The translations under genes were made by a program, and so were the position numbers. A stretch of DNA of 64,000 nt from Aureitalea marina. Its GTDB lineage: Bacteria > Bacteroidota > Bacteroidia > Flavobacteriales > Flavobacteriaceae. Numbering within the stretch: position 1 is the first letter of the stretch; each line of letters opens with the position of its first letter. Shown here in pieces: positions 16,578 to 26,465 of the stretch. Where the stretch lies: assembly GCF_002943755.1 (NCBI RefSeq), contig NZ_MQUB01000001.1:1414501-1478500 (forward strand). Direction: 5' to 3'. Under the pieces are notes generated by a model. It was not told the origin of the DNA, searched no databases, and saw nothing but the letters and a program-made list of their open reading frames with translations.

Positions 16578-17105
16578 ATGGAAACCAACAAAGCTTCTGT
16601 TAAAAAAATTGCATTGAATTATGGCCTGTATATGGCCTTGGGTACAATTGCCCTGTCTGTCATCGTTGACGTGATGGGTATGACCTACGAACAACCCTGG
16701 TGGCAATCAGTGGGGAATTTCGTGATCATGACCCTGGCCATCGTATATGGTCTCAAGGCGTTTAAAAGTACCGGTGATGGCTTCTTAAGCTTGGGAGATG
16801 CCCTTAAAACGGGTCTGGCCATATCGGTTGTTGCCGGGATCATCGGTATTCTATTTAATTACATATTTATAAACTTCATCGAACCAGACTTCGTAGTAAA
16901 CATGCTGGAAAGAACTCGGGAAAATATGCTAGAGCAGAATCCAGAAATGACCAGTGATGAGGTAGAAACCGCCATGTCTATCACCGAGAAGATGATGAGT
17001 CCGGCTATCATGGCTGCCTTTGGCATTGTTGCCAGTTTGTTCTTTGGCTTTATCATTTCGTTGATCGCCGGTTTGATCATGAAACAAAATCGTCCGGAGA
17101 ACTAA
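16578..17105 (+). CDS. DUF4199 domain membrane protein
   Basis: The 175-residue protein has four predicted transmembrane helices (about residues 12-32, 42-60, 77-97 and 140-165), with a cytoplasmic or periplasmic acidic helix (LERTRENMLEQNPEMTSDEV) between the third and fourth. This arrangement and the conserved GDALKTGLAISVVAGII segment define DUF4199, a Bacteroidetes family of unknown function. It is almost always next to a GT2 glycosyltransferase, as here (8-base gap), which suggests a shared role in envelope glycolipid handling. Confidence 0.88.
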   Translation: METNKASVKKIALNYGLYMALGTIALSVIVDVMGMTYEQPWWQSVGNFVIMTLAIVYGLKAFKSTGDGFLSLGDALKTGLAISVVAGIIGILFNYIFINFIEPDFVVNMLERTRENMLEQNPEMTSDEVETAMSITEKMMSPAIMAAFGIVASLFFGFIISLIAGLIMKQNRPEN

Positions 17106-17113
17106 ACCGATCT

Positions 17114-18067
17114 ATGGATATTTCCATCGTCATTCCTCTTCTGAACGAAGAAGGATCACTGAAAGAACTGAACCATTGGATTGAATCTGTTATGCAGTCC
17201 AATGGTTTTTCTTATGAAGTACTTTACATTGACGATGGCAGCACAGATGACTCCTGGTCCCTGATCTGTGAAATGGCCAGGGAGGATGCCCATATCAAAG
17301 GGATCCGTTTCCAAAAGAACTTTGGTAAATCCCAGGCGTTGCACGCCGGGTTTGCAAGAGCCCAAGGTGATGTGGTGATCACCATGGACGCTGATCTGCA
17401 GGACAACCCGGAAGAGATACCGGAACTCTACCGCATGATCACCCAGGACAATTACCAATTGGTCAGCGGCTGGAAGAAGAAACGCTTTGATCCTTTATTG
17501 GGTAAGAATCTGCCGTCAAAACTTTTCAATTTCGCAGCTCGCAAGACCTCCAAGGTCAAATTGCACGACTTCAACTGCGGGCTCAAAGCCTATCAGAACG
17601 AAGTTGTCAAGAATATTGAGGTTACCGGCGAAATGCACCGCTATATACCTGTACTGGCCAAGACCGCCGGTTTTGACCGAATAGGTGAAAAAGTAGTCAC
17701 TCACCAGGCGAGGAAATACGGCAAGACAAAGTTTGGTACTGAACGATTCATACGAGGTTTCCTGGACCTGATCACGATTTCCTTCCTTTCGCGCTTCGGT
17801 CGCCGGCCCATGCACCTGTTTGGTGCCTGGGGTGCTTTTATGCTCTTTATCGGTTTTGGATTCTCAGTTTATCTGGGAATAGACAAGCTCTTTCTGGACC
17901 CTACAGGTCGATTGATCACGGAGCGTCCGGAATTCTTCATCGCACTGACTGCTATGATCTTAGGAACTCAATTGTTCCTGGCCGGTTTTATTGGCGAGTT
18001 AATACTGCGCACCAAAAGAAGCGGTCCCAACTATCTGATCAACGAAACCCTTAACGTTTCAGGCTAA
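17114..18067 (+). CDS. Glycosyltransferase family 2 (dolichyl-/polyprenyl-phosphate sugar transferase type)
   Basis: The 317-residue protein has a GT-A domain: IVIPLLNEEGSL at the start, YIDDGSTDDSW, MDADLQDNPEEIPEL with the metal-binding DxD, and KTAGFDRIGEKVV. Two C-terminal transmembrane segments (about residues 235-257 and 268-293) match the DPM1/GtrB/ArnC-like group, which moves a sugar from a nucleotide donor onto a polyprenyl phosphate at the inner membrane. It follows the DUF4199 gene and overlaps by 17 bases the end of the converging T9SS cargo gene. The sugar is unknown. Confidence 0.9.
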   Translation: MDISIVIPLLNEEGSLKELNHWIESVMQSNGFSYEVLYIDDGSTDDSWSLICEMAREDAHIKGIRFQKNFGKSQALHAGFARAQGDVVITMDADLQDNPEEIPELYRMITQDNYQLVSGWKKKRFDPLLGKNLPSKLFNFAARKTSKVKLHDFNCGLKAYQNEVVKNIEVTGEMHRYIPVLAKTAGFDRIGEKVVTHQARKYGKTKFGTERFIRGFLDLITISFLSRFGRRPMHLFGAWGAFMLFIGFGFSVYLGIDKLFLDPTGRLITERPEFFIALTAMILGTQLFLAGFIGELILRTKRSGPNYLINETLNVSG

Positions 18068-20693
18068 AATTACCCGTAACTGTTCTGCCATCATTGAGTA
18101 CAATCCTATACCAGTAGTCGCTGGATGGCAAAGGGTTACCCAGGTAAGTACCATCCCAACCCATATTGTCTCCCCGCATCTGTTTGATCATTTTACCGAA
18201 CCGATCGAAAATGGAGATCCGGGCATCTTGTAATTCCCTTCGGGCTGTTATCTGCCAGAGGTCGTGGAAGCCATCATTGTTCGGGGTAAAGAAATTGGGT
18301 GGTCCACCCACCAGGACAGTCTCCTCGTAGATCAGACAGCCCTCCCGCCAGACAAAGACTGTATAGGGTCCCACAGCCAGGTCGTCAAACACAGGACTGG
18401 ATTGCAAGGCGTTATCATCCAGGCCATACTGATAGGCATCCGGCTGATCGATCTCTACTAATATCTGATTGTTATCGCTAAAATCACGGACAACAACCTC
18501 CAGGGACATCGGGACATCGGGACGTGTTACTTCGATTATTGCTGTGTCATCACAATCTGCTCCATTGAACACAGTAACTTCATAGGTTCCCGGCACCGAT
18601 ACATCAATACTAGGTGTAGTTTCACCGGTAGACCATTCATAACGCAAGAAATCGGGTCCAGGGGAAATCGTCACACTGGGCTCATTTGGACAAAGGACGA
18701 CTTGCTGGTCTTCTATGTTCGGACTAAAAAGTATTTCGAGATCGATCTTTCCAATAAAGGCACAGGCATTGAGGTCTTCCACCCGAAAGTAGATCTCCGG
18801 AGCAGCGGTTATAGGGATGCGGAATTCGTCCGTGACCACCTCGGTTTCCAACAGCGCATCCTGGCGGGTTGGGAAGAAGGTGATATCCGAACCGGGGAAT
18901 TCTTCTGACAAGGTCTCCAACAGATCACCCACTTCGATGATCACCACCAGTGGCCCTGCACTTCTGTTACAGGCAGGCATCACTCGGTCTTCTAATTGGG
19001 ACATTGGCTCTACCAGAAGGCGGACCTCAGCGATCTCAAAACAGAGCGCATCCTGGAACACCCTGGCATAGATGATCTGACCATCCTCGGTATTGGCATA
19101 TCCGATAGGGTCAATGTTCTGAGCGTTCTCGATCGCATCATCAAGGGTAAGAAAGAAATTGGCGGTATAACCTAATGGATTATCTACCAAAAGTGGGATT
19201 GCCTCATTGAGGTTGAAAATCGACCGACCGTCATCATTTCCGTCCACATCGCACTGCACCAGATCCACAAATGGATTCACCTGGGGCGAATCCGCGATCT
19301 CAATAAACTCGATAAAGGTCTTGGAAACTCCATTTTGAAAATTCACATCGATGGTGACCGTAAACACACCTGTAGAGCTAAATACATGGGTTGGCTCCAG
19401 CAAAGTTGAGTTATTGTTCGCTCCACTAGCCGGATCGCCAAAATTCCAGGAGATGCTATCAATGGGTTCGTCCGTCTCTATAAAGAATTGGGTCTCATCC
19501 CCAAAGCAGAATTGTTCTGCACGCACTACGCTCTCAAAGAATGATTGGATGTAAGGGGGTAGACCAAATTTTGACGTTCTGCCACCCAGGGTCACATCGA
19601 AAGCCCTGAAATCGGCATCAAGGCCGTAATTATTCGGAGAATTGATCACGCTTAAACTGACGGCCGGGATGGAGTGATAGATCTTCCGATTGATGGCAAT
19701 TTGGAGACTTCCCGCCAGATCACCTTGGAAATTGTTCGTAATGCTGGCTTGTGTGAAAAGCGTACTCGTGATATTCGGGGCTGTAAGATCGAATTGCACC
19801 ACATTGATCTGGGTGGTTCGGTCTTGTGCTGGATCGAAGATCTTACCACTGGCAAAAAGTTGCTTGGAATTAGAGGAAAACTCTACTCCGTAATACACCA
19901 GGCTCTCATCCACCAACAATTCGTTGGACAACACCCCTGTTTCCCGATCAAAATCATAGAGCCTTAATTCACCTCTGTAGGAGGGCTCGAAAATGGTATG
20001 GCATATAGCGATCCGGTCGCCTACAGGAGACGACTTCATGGCTCCGCGAAAATTGTTGAAATCGGATACATTGGGACCAATTACACTCACTACAGGGGTT
20101 TCGTTAACTCCATCCTCGGTGATCTCATAGGCATAAAAAGAATCGCGGTAGTGGGTTACCACCCAAAAATCCTGCCCATCTGCCTTCCCCACCGCGGTTA
20201 CTTTCTCCGATCCGTTGTCCAGCAACTGGATATTCTTCTCCACCACATCCCCCAGGCCTCCGTTAAGGCTCATATCGACCACAGAATAATTGAATCCATC
20301 GCCATCCCCGTCATTAGTTTGATAAGAACGAACGTCGTCCGCAGTAAAAATGTAGTAGATGGAATTACTTTTTGGTTTTGGAACCACAAGGGCGGACTGG
20401 GTAGAACTTACACTTCCCAGCAATCCTTCTCCATTGGGCATGATCTGATGATTCCTGGTAAAGACCACTTTCCCATCGGTATAGAATTGCAGATCGCCAT
20501 TGGCATTGGAGATAGATTCGCAACCCTCTAGAGTATCCAATTCTCCATCTAACAGTGGAACAGCCTCACCAGAATTAAAGGTCAGTCCTGCCTTGGTTCC
20601 AAAATACCAATTGGCCGCTTCCCGCTGAGCAAGCAGTTGCAGGGGAAATGCCAAAAGCAACAGTAACAAAGAGGTCTTAGAGGTTTTCAACAT
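18051..20693 (-). CDS. T9SS-secreted protein with PKD and gliding-motility C-terminal domain
   Basis: Taking ATG 20693 as start gives an 880-residue protein with a clean signal peptide (MLKTSKTSLLLLLLAFPLQL, cleaved near AQ); the longer frame would add 25 non-leader residues. The mature part contains a beta-propeller-like N-terminus, a PKD-type domain at about 395-465 (SISWNFGDPAS), further Ig-like repeats, and a C-terminal gliding-motility domain (FFTPNNDGFHDLWQITARRE, then IFDRFGKMIKQM and GNFSLKR). That tail directs export by the type IX system (type B class). It is the second gene after a lipoprotein (26-base gap), suggesting a surface pair. Specific function unknown. Confidence 0.9.
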   Translation of the reverse strand: MLKTSKTSLLLLLLAFPLQLLAQREAANWYFGTKAGLTFNSGEAVPLLDGELDTLEGCESISNANGDLQFYTDGKVVFTRNHQIMPNGEGLLGSVSSTQSALVVPKPKSNSIYYIFTADDVRSYQTNDGDGDGFNYSVVDMSLNGGLGDVVEKNIQLLDNGSEKVTAVGKADGQDFWVVTHYRDSFYAYEITEDGVNETPVVSVIGPNVSDFNNFRGAMKSSPVGDRIAICHTIFEPSYRGELRLYDFDRETGVLSNELLVDESLVYYGVEFSSNSKQLFASGKIFDPAQDRTTQINVVQFDLTAPNITSTLFTQASITNNFQGDLAGSLQIAINRKIYHSIPAVSLSVINSPNNYGLDADFRAFDVTLGGRTSKFGLPPYIQSFFESVVRAEQFCFGDETQFFIETDEPIDSISWNFGDPASGANNNSTLLEPTHVFSSTGVFTVTIDVNFQNGVSKTFIEFIEIADSPQVNPFVDLVQCDVDGNDDGRSIFNLNEAIPLLVDNPLGYTANFFLTLDDAIENAQNIDPIGYANTEDGQIIYARVFQDALCFEIAEVRLLVEPMSQLEDRVMPACNRSAGPLVVIIEVGDLLETLSEEFPGSDITFFPTRQDALLETEVVTDEFRIPITAAPEIYFRVEDLNACAFIGKIDLEILFSPNIEDQQVVLCPNEPSVTISPGPDFLRYEWSTGETTPSIDVSVPGTYEVTVFNGADCDDTAIIEVTRPDVPMSLEVVVRDFSDNNQILVEIDQPDAYQYGLDDNALQSSPVFDDLAVGPYTVFVWREGCLIYEETVLVGGPPNFFTPNNDGFHDLWQITARRELQDARISIFDRFGKMIKQMRGDNMGWDGTYLGNPLPSSDYWYRIVLNDGRTVTGNFSLKR

Positions 20694-20719
20694 AGCAATA
20701 AACAAATATAAGAACTGCT

Positions 20720-21688
20720 TTACTGTTTCGTAAACCTTAAGCGGGAAGGTGCAGTACCGAATCCGCATTCACCGTCCCAACCTTCATATCCTTCTACCAG
20801 CCATAACTCGAACACACTGTCATCCAAGGGGTTGATCGGGGCATTCTCTTCATCAGGTCCCAGAAGAATTGGGGCTCCGCTGACACTACAATAAGCAATC
20901 ACACTGGACAATTGATTTTTCCCAAAGACAGATTCGTCGCAGGCGATGGTGAAATAGTAATTGCGGGGTAGTTCGTTTGAAGGGTGAGAGAGGAGATGTT
21001 TCAAAGGGATATACCGAACATTGTTGGAATGTCCTTTAAATACCTCAACCAATCCTTCGGGAATAAAGGTTGGGCCTCCCAGCGGTCCATCTACCAGACT
21101 CTCATACCGGTAGGTTCCCAGATAGAGATCCTTATCTATGGGCTCTACTACATTGATGGTGTAGCAGTAAGGAGAACTGAAAAAGGTCTCGTAGGCGATG
21201 ATGAATGAACTCGCGCTACCGGTAGAGAAACTTCGCCCGTCCGTCAGGACCAGATCCACACGAAGGAGGAATTGGTCCTTACACTGGATCTGCCCAACGG
21301 GTACGCCGACTATACCGGCCAGATCGGAGAATTGAAATTCCAAGGTCAGGTTGGGCAAGCCGTCATTGCCTTGACGTCCGAAATCTGAAGCAGGTATACT
21401 ACCGGCAGAGAACTCCTGGCTGACCAAACTATTGGTCGTACCAGAATTATCTACAAAACTGACATAGAGGTCTAAGCGCTCCAGCAAACCTCCGTTGAGT
21501 TCATCCTGGATCTCGATGTCCACACTAAAAATACCGTCCGGTTGATTGACATAGAACTCTGCCTGATTGAATTGCAGAGTCCTGACCACTGCTCCGTACT
21601 CCACATCGTTCAGGACCTGATCGATGGGTTTGTCGTCCGTATTACAGCCAGCGGCCAGTAACAGGATGAGAAGTAATCGTTTATACAT
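20720..21688 (-). CDS. Putative outer-membrane lipoprotein, unknown function
   Basis: The 322-residue product begins MYKRLLLILLLAAGCNTDDK, a lipoprotein signal with lipobox LAAGC and no +2 retention residue evident. The rest is beta-rich with paired cysteines (QCKDQF, SPYCYTINV, GECGFGTAPSRLR). No enzyme motif is visible. It lies 26 bases upstream of the T9SS cargo gene and is probably co-transcribed with it, so the two may form a surface complex. Confidence 0.72.
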   Translation of the reverse strand: MYKRLLLILLLAAGCNTDDKPIDQVLNDVEYGAVVRTLQFNQAEFYVNQPDGIFSVDIEIQDELNGGLLERLDLYVSFVDNSGTTNSLVSQEFSAGSIPASDFGRQGNDGLPNLTLEFQFSDLAGIVGVPVGQIQCKDQFLLRVDLVLTDGRSFSTGSASSFIIAYETFFSSPYCYTINVVEPIDKDLYLGTYRYESLVDGPLGGPTFIPEGLVEVFKGHSNNVRYIPLKHLLSHPSNELPRNYYFTIACDESVFGKNQLSSVIAYCSVSGAPILLGPDEENAPINPLDDSVFELWLVEGYEGWDGECGFGTAPSRLRFTKQ

Positions 21689-21831
21689 GACTGTTCGTTT
21701 TTCATAAAACTACCGGGAGCTAAAAGGGAATAAGTGAAAACCGACAAAAGATTACTTATTTCTGTAACATTTTGAGAGGATTTAGTCTGATTTATCGATA
21801 TTGTTCTTGCTCTATTCACTATGCGATTACG

Positions 21832-21839
21832 TAACTTTG
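21832..21839 (+). promoter_or_regulatory. -7 box TAACTTTG upstream of the phosphosugar mutase
   Basis: Exact TAnnTTTG; a TTG at 21807-21809 is 22 bases upstream. The start codon at 21856 lies about 10 bases from the predicted transcription start. Confidence 0.5.
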
Positions 21840-21855
21840 CCCTTATTTTTTCTCT

Positions 21856-23565
21856 ATGAGATATATCGAGCCCGAATTGCTTGAAAAGGTCAACAAATGG
21901 TTGACCCCTACTTTCGATGAACTGACCCAGCTGCGTATTAAGGACATGATTGCCCTAGAGCCTGAGGAACTGGAAGATAGCTTTTATAAAAGCTTAGAGT
22001 TTGGTACAGGTGGAATGCGCGGTATTATGGGAGTTGGAGACAACCGGATCAACCGGTACACCCTTGGCAAGAATACCCAGGGATTGTCCCAGTACCTCAA
22101 GCAAGTATTTCCTGGAGAGTCGCTTAAAGTGGCTATCGCATATGACTGTCGTCACAATAGTAAAGAACTGGCCAGGGTTGTTGCCGAGGTCTTTTCAGCC
22201 AACAATATACAGGTCTATCTTTTTTCCGATCTGCGCCCCACTCCGGAATTGTCCTTTGCTGTGCGCCAACTGGACTGCCACTGTGGTATCGTCCTGACAG
22301 CTTCCCACAACCCACCGGAATACAATGGCTATAAAGTCTATTGGCAGGACGGTGGACAACTGGTACCTCCACAGGACGGGGAGATCATCCAAGTGATCAA
22401 TACCCTGGATTATGAAGATGTGAACTTCCAAGCCAAGGAAGATCTGATCCAACTGATCGACAAGGAAATAGATGATGTCTTCCAAAAGGCCTCTGTTGCC
22501 CATGTCCGGTTTACTGAGCAAAAGAACAGGGAACAACTCAAGGTGGTCTTTACTCCACTCCACGGCACTTCCGTAACCCAGGTACCCCAAGTTTTAAAAT
22601 TGGCGGGGTTTGAGCAGGTGCATCTGGTAGAGGCCCAGGCAGAACCTAATGGCGATTTCCCGACGGTAGAATCTCCAAATCCGGAAGAACCAGAAGCATT
22701 GAAAATGGCCCTGGAATTGGGAGAAGAGATAGGAGCCGATATTGTGATAGGAACGGACCCAGATTGTGATCGTTTAGGAATTGCGGTGCGGAACTCAAAT
22801 GGTCAATTGCAACTCATCAATGGAAATCAAGCTATGGTGGTCATGGCTCATTATTTAATGCAGCAGTGGAAGGAAGCCGGTCGTATCGACGGGAAACAAT
22901 TCATCGGATCGACCATCGTATCAACCCCAATGCTCAAGGCCATATGTGAAGATATGAATGTCAATTACCTCGAAGGATTGACCGGGTTCAAATGGATCGC
23001 TAAAATGATCGAGGATCACCCCAACCTGGAATTCATAGGAGGTGGCGAAGAGAGTTTTGGTTTCATGGTTGGTGAATTCGTAAGAGATAAGGATGCCGTC
23101 ACAGCAAGCCTGCTGGCTTGTGAATTGGCCGCCGCCTTAAAAGCGCAAGATAAGACCATCTTTGATTACCTGCTGGATCTCTACGATCAGTACGGAGCCT
23201 ATCTGGAACATCTTTCCTCCATGGTCAAAAAAGGAAAGAAAGGCGCCGAAGAGATCAAGACCATTATGGACGATCTGAGGAATTCTCCCCTGGAATCCTT
23301 GATCGGGGAAAAAGTGGTTCGAGTAGAAGATTACCAGGATGGCAGCTATACAGATCTGCTTACGGGAGAACAGGGCTCACTTGATCTTCCCAACTCCAAC
23401 GTCTTGATCTATTATACAGAACAAGGCACCAAGGTTGCTGCCAGACCCAGCGGTACCGAACCCAAAATTAAGTTCTATATTAGTGTACGGTCGTCTTCCG
23501 GATCTTCAGATCTGGAGCGCCTGTCTGAAAAGATCGGGCAGCTTAAGACCCAATTGGATATTTAG
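21856..23565 (+). CDS. Phosphoglucomutase/phosphomannomutase family phosphosugar mutase
   Basis: The 569-residue protein has the four-domain alpha-D-phosphohexomutase fold. TASHNPPEYNGYK (about residues 149-161) carries the phosphorylated serine, GTDPDCDRLGIAVR binds the metal, GGGEESFGFMVG is the sugar loop and RPSGTEPKIKFY the phosphate-binding tail. It interconverts 1- and 6-phosphosugars for glycan and glycogen metabolism; the length and sequence suit the PGM/PMM group rather than GlmM. Its stop codon overlaps by one base the start of the ABC exporter (ATGG... begins at 23565), so they are an operon. Confidence 0.93.
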   Translation: MRYIEPELLEKVNKWLTPTFDELTQLRIKDMIALEPEELEDSFYKSLEFGTGGMRGIMGVGDNRINRYTLGKNTQGLSQYLKQVFPGESLKVAIAYDCRHNSKELARVVAEVFSANNIQVYLFSDLRPTPELSFAVRQLDCHCGIVLTASHNPPEYNGYKVYWQDGGQLVPPQDGEIIQVINTLDYEDVNFQAKEDLIQLIDKEIDDVFQKASVAHVRFTEQKNREQLKVVFTPLHGTSVTQVPQVLKLAGFEQVHLVEAQAEPNGDFPTVESPNPEEPEALKMALELGEEIGADIVIGTDPDCDRLGIAVRNSNGQLQLINGNQAMVVMAHYLMQQWKEAGRIDGKQFIGSTIVSTPMLKAICEDMNVNYLEGLTGFKWIAKMIEDHPNLEFIGGGEESFGFMVGEFVRDKDAVTASLLACELAAALKAQDKTIFDYLLDLYDQYGAYLEHLSSMVKKGKKGAEEIKTIMDDLRNSPLESLIGEKVVRVEDYQDGSYTDLLTGEQGSLDLPNSNVLIYYTEQGTKVAARPSGTEPKIKFYISVRSSSGSSDLERLSEKIGQLKTQLDI

Positions 23566-25390
23566 TGGAATATTTCAGGAAAATCCTTCGTTACGCCCTG
23601 CCTTATAAGGGCTATGCCTGGCTCAATGTGATCTCCAACATCTTTTACGCCTTCTTCGGGCCTTGGCCTTTGTTTCCCTTATCCCTATGCTCAAGGTCCT
23701 CTTTGGAAATAAGGTGGTGGTATCTGAAAAACCAACCTATGAGGGGCTCCTACATCTTGGAGATTACCTGGAAGATTATATGAATTTATTTGTAAGTAGC
23801 CAGATCGAAAAGGATGGGCCCTTGTCTGCCCTGATCGTCATGATCGCACTTGTTCTGGGAACCTTTTTACTGAAGAATCTCTTTGGTTACCTGGCCATGT
23901 TCTTTATTACTTACTTGAGGAATGGAGTATTGAAGGACCTTAGAAATGATCTTTATTCTAAGACCATGGAATTACCGATCTCCTTCTATTCTGAAAAGCG
24001 TAAAGGGGATACCCTGGCACGGATCTCCAGTGATGTATTGGAAATTCAGCACTCCTTTCTGTCCATATTGGAACTGATTGTCAGAGAGCCCCTGTCCATA
24101 CTGTTTACCATCCTATTCATGGTATTTATTAGTCCCAAACTGACACTTTTTGTATTTATATTCATTCCCATCTCAGGTTTTATTATTTCCCGTATCGGGA
24201 AAAGCCTGAAGCGACATTCGGACCGAGTACAGCAGGAACAGGGATTCTTCCTGTCCATCCTGGAAGAGACCCTCGGAGGCTTAAAGATCATCAAGGGATT
24301 TGGAGCCGAGGGACAGTTCAGCAAGAAGTTCGAACAATCCACCGATCGATTTTATAAGTATTCCAATTCCCTGCTCAACCGACAGAACCTAGCCTCTCCC
24401 GTGAGTGAATTCCTGGGGATCATGGTAATTGCCATTTTATTGTGGTTTGGTGGAAATATGGTCCTGGTAGAGAAGACCCTTGATGCCGAATTCTTTATTG
24501 CCTATATGGGTCTGGCCTATAATATACTGACACCGGCCAAGGCCATCAGTAAGGCCAGTTATGGAGTAAAGAAAGGAAATGCAGCAGCTGAACGGGTATT
24601 GGAGATACTTGAAACTGAGACCACGATCAAGGATAGCCCGGATGCGGTAGCTATGATGAGCTTCGATAAGGATATTAATCTGAAGAACATCAGCTTTGCT
24701 TATGAGGAGGAACTAGTGCTTCAAGAATTCGATCTGAAAGTGGCAAAGGGTGCCACCGTGGCCCTGGTGGGTCAGAGTGGTAGTGGGAAAAGCACCATTG
24801 CCAATTTACTGACGCGCTTTTACGATGTTAAGCAAGGTGCCATAGAAATAGATGGTACTGATATCCGGGACATCAGCAAGTCTTCCCTGAGAGGACTGAT
24901 GGGTTTGGTTACCCAGGATTCCATCCTCTTCAATGATAGTGTGCAAGGCAATTTGCTTCTAGCCAAACCAAATGCTACCGAAGAGGAGATCGAGCAAGCC
25001 TTAAAGGTGGCCAATGCCTGGGACTTTGTAAGCGAACTACCGGAAGGAATACACACCAATATAGGAGATGGCGGTAATAAACTTAGCGGTGGGCAGAAAC
25101 AACGTCTGAGTATTGCACGGGCAGTTTTAAAGAATCCTCCTATAATGATCCTGGACGAGGCCACCTCTGCCCTGGATACCGAAAGTGAGCGCCTGGTACA
25201 GGAAGCATTGGAGAATATGATGCGCAATAGAACCTCGGTGGTAATCGCTCACAGACTCTCTACCATACAAAACGCCGACACCATAGTTGTACTCTCTAAA
25301 GGCAGGATCGTCGAGCAGGGCGATCATCAGCATTTGATGAGTCAGAAAGGTATTTATCACAGCTTGGTAGAGATGCAATCTCTTTCCTAA
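23565..25390 (+). pseudogene. MsbA-like ABC exporter (permease-ATPase fusion), frameshifted near the start
   Basis: Joined, the gene encodes about 608 residues: six transmembrane helices (about residues 1-320) and an ATPase with GQSGSGKST (Walker A), LSGGQKQR (signature), IMILDEATSALD (Walker B) and a terminal H-loop. This is the lipid-exporter class (MsbA/LmrA type). The N-terminal 32 residues are in one frame and the rest in another: the break is in GGGCC at 23658-23662, and one added base restores FYAFFGALAFVSLIPML, matching the family. Otherwise complete; likely a sequence error. GTG/ATG internal restarts downstream would lose the first helix. Confidence 0.88.
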
Positions 25391-25410
25391 GAAACTCCCT
25401 TAATCTCAAT

Positions 25411-25710
25411 AAAAAAAGAGAGCGGTTGGGGCTCCGCTCTCTTCAATTTATCATGTCACTGCAGTTGGGGCTGAATGTGACATTGCAACACATAAGTGAA
25501 TACCAAAGATACACATAGAATCGAGAAATGCAAGAATTACATACCTTTTATCGATGTATAAGTGCATTTAATCGGTTATTTTACATCTTATTGTAGGAAT
25601 ACCATGGGCTGGTAATGTAGGAAGAAATAATTACAATTAAAAACGGGCCCGCCCCCGCGATGGCCCGTTTTTGTTCAGTTCCTATTACAGTTGGGGCTAT
25701 AAAAGGGAAC
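25411..25710 (+). other. Gene-free stretch with three hairpins sharing the loop GTTGGGGCT; possible structured RNA
   Basis: Between the ABC exporter and the sigma factor (25391-25840) I find no coding frame. Hairpin 1: AAGAGAGCGG/CCGCTCTCTT (25416-25425 with 25434-25443), loop TTGGGGCT. Hairpin 2: ATGTCAC/GTGACAT (25453-25459 with 25477-25483), with GTTGGGGCT at 25464-25472 in its loop. Hairpin 3: GTTCC/GGAAC (25678-25682 with 25706-25710), with GTTGGGGCT at 25690-25698 in its loop. A strong terminator (25639-25672) lies between hairpins 2 and 3. A smaller stem TACC/GGTA with loop ATGGGCT also occurs between them. The stems differ while the loop is constant, which suggests an RNA that displays the loop; this is inference. 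Confidence 0.5.
25639..25672 (+). terminator. Rho-independent terminator
   Basis: Stem AAAAACGGGCC/GGCCCGTTTTT (25639-25649 with 25662-25672). It is about 250 bases beyond the ABC gene and has no upstream CDS, so it likely ends a non-coding transcript or a long 3' leader. Confidence 0.8.
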
Positions 25711-25835
25711 CTATACATAAGAAGTATGGGTCTAAAGTAGTAAATATTTTCCTACAAATTCAATAATTATGTCTTTTTGTCGAATTTTTTTGTCTTTTAT
25801 CGATGAAATACACTTTTAAGCCCTTCAAATATTTC

Positions 25836-25843
25836 TACATTTG
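25836..25843 (+). promoter_or_regulatory. -7 box TACATTTG overlapping the annotated sigma-factor start
   Basis: Exact TAnnTTTG; its last three bases are the TTG at 25841 that would be the start codon. If this promoter is real, translation must begin downstream of about 25849. Confidence 0.5.
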
Positions 25844-26443
25844 ATTAAACCTTATGGCCAAATAGGAGTCAAAGACAGTAAAACCATCGATTTGCAAGCC
25901 GAAGCTAAATTGATAAAAGCCCTTCAATCACCTAAGGACCGGGAAACGGCCTTTCGGGAGTTGGTCAGTTGTTATAAAGAGCGACTGTACTGGCATATCA
26001 GAAAGATCGTCCTGGACCACGAGGACGCCGATGATGTACTTCAGAATACCTTTATTAAGGTGTTTCGAAGTATCGACCGATTTAAGGGAGATAGTAAGTT
26101 GTACACCTGGATGTACCGGATCGCCACCAATGAGTCTCTCTCCTACCTAAAGGCCAAAGCCCGACGGAATAATGTCTCGGTAGAAGAATTGAAACAACAG
26201 CAGTTAGGACAATTAGAGAGTGATGTTTACTTTGAAGGATCTGCCATCCAGCTGCAATTGCAAAATGCCATAGCCAGTTTACCTGAAAAGCAACAGCTTG
26301 TCTTTAATATGAAATACTTTGAGGACATGACCTATGAAGAACTCTCCGGAATTCTGGAAACTTCAGTCGGCGGTCTGAAAAGCAGTTATCATATCGCAGT
26401 CAAAAAGATCAAGGCATTTCTGGATCAGAATGAAACCATTTAA
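25841..26443 (+). CDS. ECF-family RNA polymerase sigma factor
   Basis: The 200-residue frame has sigma region 2 (DHEDADDVLQNTFIKVFRSI, then YTWMYRIATNESLSYLKAK) at about 60-115 and region 4 (LPEKQQLVFNMKYFEDMTYE, then ILETSVGGLKSSYHIAVKKI) at about 145-195, with no region 1.1 or 3, so it is an extracytoplasmic-function sigma. The listed TTG start overlaps a promoter -7 box, so the true start may be a little downstream (an in-frame TTG lies at 25892); an AGGAG at 25865-25869 has no obvious start at normal spacing. It heads an operon with a membrane protein likely to be its anti-sigma factor and a small secreted sensor. Confidence 0.9.
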   Translation: MIKPYGQIGVKDSKTIDLQAEAKLIKALQSPKDRETAFRELVSCYKERLYWHIRKIVLDHEDADDVLQNTFIKVFRSIDRFKGDSKLYTWMYRIATNESLSYLKAKARRNNVSVEELKQQQLGQLESDVYFEGSAIQLQLQNAIASLPEKQQLVFNMKYFEDMTYEELSGILETSVGGLKSSYHIAVKKIKAFLDQNETI

Positions 26444-26465
26444 CTTAGAGTAAGTCAAAGGAGTA

